In this document: in pieces, positions 16,247-16,722 of the stretch
How positions within the stretch are numbered: position 1 is the first letter of the stretch
Layout of the letters: each line of letters starts with the position of its first letter
Assembly: GCA_023258825.1 (NCBI GenBank)
Contig: JALQWE010000027.1
Coordinates: 1 to 16,722 of the forward strand
Reading direction: 5' to 3'
DNA from: Planctomycetaceae bacterium
GTDB taxonomy: Bacteria; Planctomycetota; Planctomycetia; Planctomycetales; Planctomycetaceae
DNA length: 16,722 bases
Notes under the pieces: generated by a model
Told to the model about the DNA's origin: nothing
What the model saw: only the letters and a program-made list of their open reading frames with translations
The model's database searches: none
Made by a program: the position numbers and the translations under genes

Positions 16247-16280
16247 AAAAAAGGCTGTTCAGTGTGAACACCGAACAGCC
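16247..16280 (-). terminator. Intrinsic terminator of the glutamine synthetase gene (minus strand)
   Basis: Read on the minus strand: GGCTGTTC (16280-16273), inner arm and loop, GAACAGCC (16260-16253), then six T (16252-16247). An inner GTG/CAC pair extends the stem past one A-C mismatch. It lies about 160 bp after the minus-strand stop at 16441. Confidence 0.88.
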
Positions 16281-16411
16281 CGGGAGGATTGACCGAGGGA
16301 TTGCTCCAACGATCAGCAGTGACTCCCATATCCAGCCGCTGCTGCAACGTCAGCGGTACCGAAGTTAAGGAGCGACTGGAAGAAGACGCCCTGAAAAGGC
16401 AGAGAATCACA

Positions 16412-16431
16412 AACTGATGGCAACATCAGTT
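16412..16431 (-). other. Hairpin just after the glutamine synthetase stop
   Basis: AACTGATG / CATCAGTT is a perfect 8-bp stem with a 4-nt loop, 9 bp after the stop codon on the minus strand. No T-tract follows, so it is likely a 3'-end stability element upstream of the terminator at 16247-16280. Confidence 0.45.
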
Positions 16432-16440
16432 CGCAACAGA

Positions 16441-16722
16441 TCAGACCTTCACGGAACGCACTGTACGAATGATCTCAGATGCAACCTTGTAAGGATCCGC
16501 ATTGGAGGCCGGACGACGGTCTTCCAGCCAGCCCTTCCAGCCGTTGGTGACTGTTGCGACTGGAATACGGATCGACGCACCACGGTCGGACACACCAAAG
16601 CTGAACTTGTCGATCGACTGAGTTTCATGCTTGCCGGTCAGACGCATGTGGTTGTCTGCACCGTAAACGGCGATGTGTTCCTTGATACGCGGCTGGAACG
16701 CCGAGCAGATTTTCTCGTAAGT
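16441..16722 (-). CDS. glnII: Type II (eukaryote-like) glutamine synthetase, C-terminal fragment
   Basis: Glutamine synthetase makes glutamine from glutamate and ammonia with ATP. Only the last 93 residues are visible; the frame runs off the right edge on the minus strand. RLTGKHETQSI followed by FSFGVSDRGASIRIP, and the end EDRRPASNADPY, are the conserved C-terminal signature of the decameric GSII family (catalytic Glu and ATP-site Arg residues). GSI and GSIII have different text here. The full protein is expected to be about 330-350 residues. Two 3' structures follow. The gene symbol is given by family, and glnA is also used. Confidence 0.9.
   Translation of the reverse strand, partial: TYEKICSAFQPRIKEHIAVYGADNHMRLTGKHETQSIDKFSFGVSDRGASIRIPVATVTNGWKGWLEDRRPASNADPYKVASEIIRTVRSVKV

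Overview
This looks like chromosomal DNA from a planctomycete. I base this on three things seen together: a Tat-exported DUF1501 protein, a membrane-anchored Ser/Thr kinase with a poorly conserved FHA-like domain, and large gaps of 0.4 to 1 kb between mostly housekeeping genes. A ribonucleotide reductase that matches the chlamydial class Ic enzyme residue by residue fits the same PVC superphylum. I cannot name the genus from sequence alone. No phage, insertion sequence, CRISPR array, rRNA or tRNA was seen.

Layout. Positions 3-317 hold the C-terminal end of a probable secreted or carbohydrate-binding-like protein. Next comes a ribonucleotide reductase unit: a strong promoter at 840-867 overlapped by two NrdR-type boxes exactly 31 bp apart, a possible second promoter at 966-993, a long structured leader, nrdA (1430-4378), a 541-bp gap with a large hairpin, nrdB (4920-5987), and a clear intrinsic terminator (6113-6144). 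A stretch of about 850 bp without a gene leads to a small protein with two CxxC knuckles (7002-7451). This converges on a leaderless-looking, solitary DUF1501 gene on the minus strand (7550-9034). Then follow a structured leader and rpsD (9860-10468) with its own terminator, lepA (10966-12768), a predicted lipoprotein with a class I methyltransferase fold (12983-13798), and a transmembrane Ser/Thr kinase (14333-16099). The window ends inside a type II glutamine synthetase gene on the minus strand, whose terminator lies at 16247-16280.

How the genes work together. NrdA and NrdB form one enzyme that reduces ribonucleoside diphosphates. NrdB has Phe where the usual radical Tyr sits, and its cofactor ligands and radical-transfer residues match Chlamydia trachomatis NrdB at a constant offset of +8. 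A Mn/Fe class Ic enzyme controlled by NrdR is therefore the best reading. rpsD and lepA are translation genes but each appears to be its own unit. The remaining genes show no functional link to one another.

Most worth a second look: the class Ic RNR with its NrdR control region, the tandem hairpins in front of rpsD (possible S4 autoregulation), the lipobox in front of a methyltransferase, and a pseudoknot-like pair of inverted repeats upstream of the DUF1501 gene.
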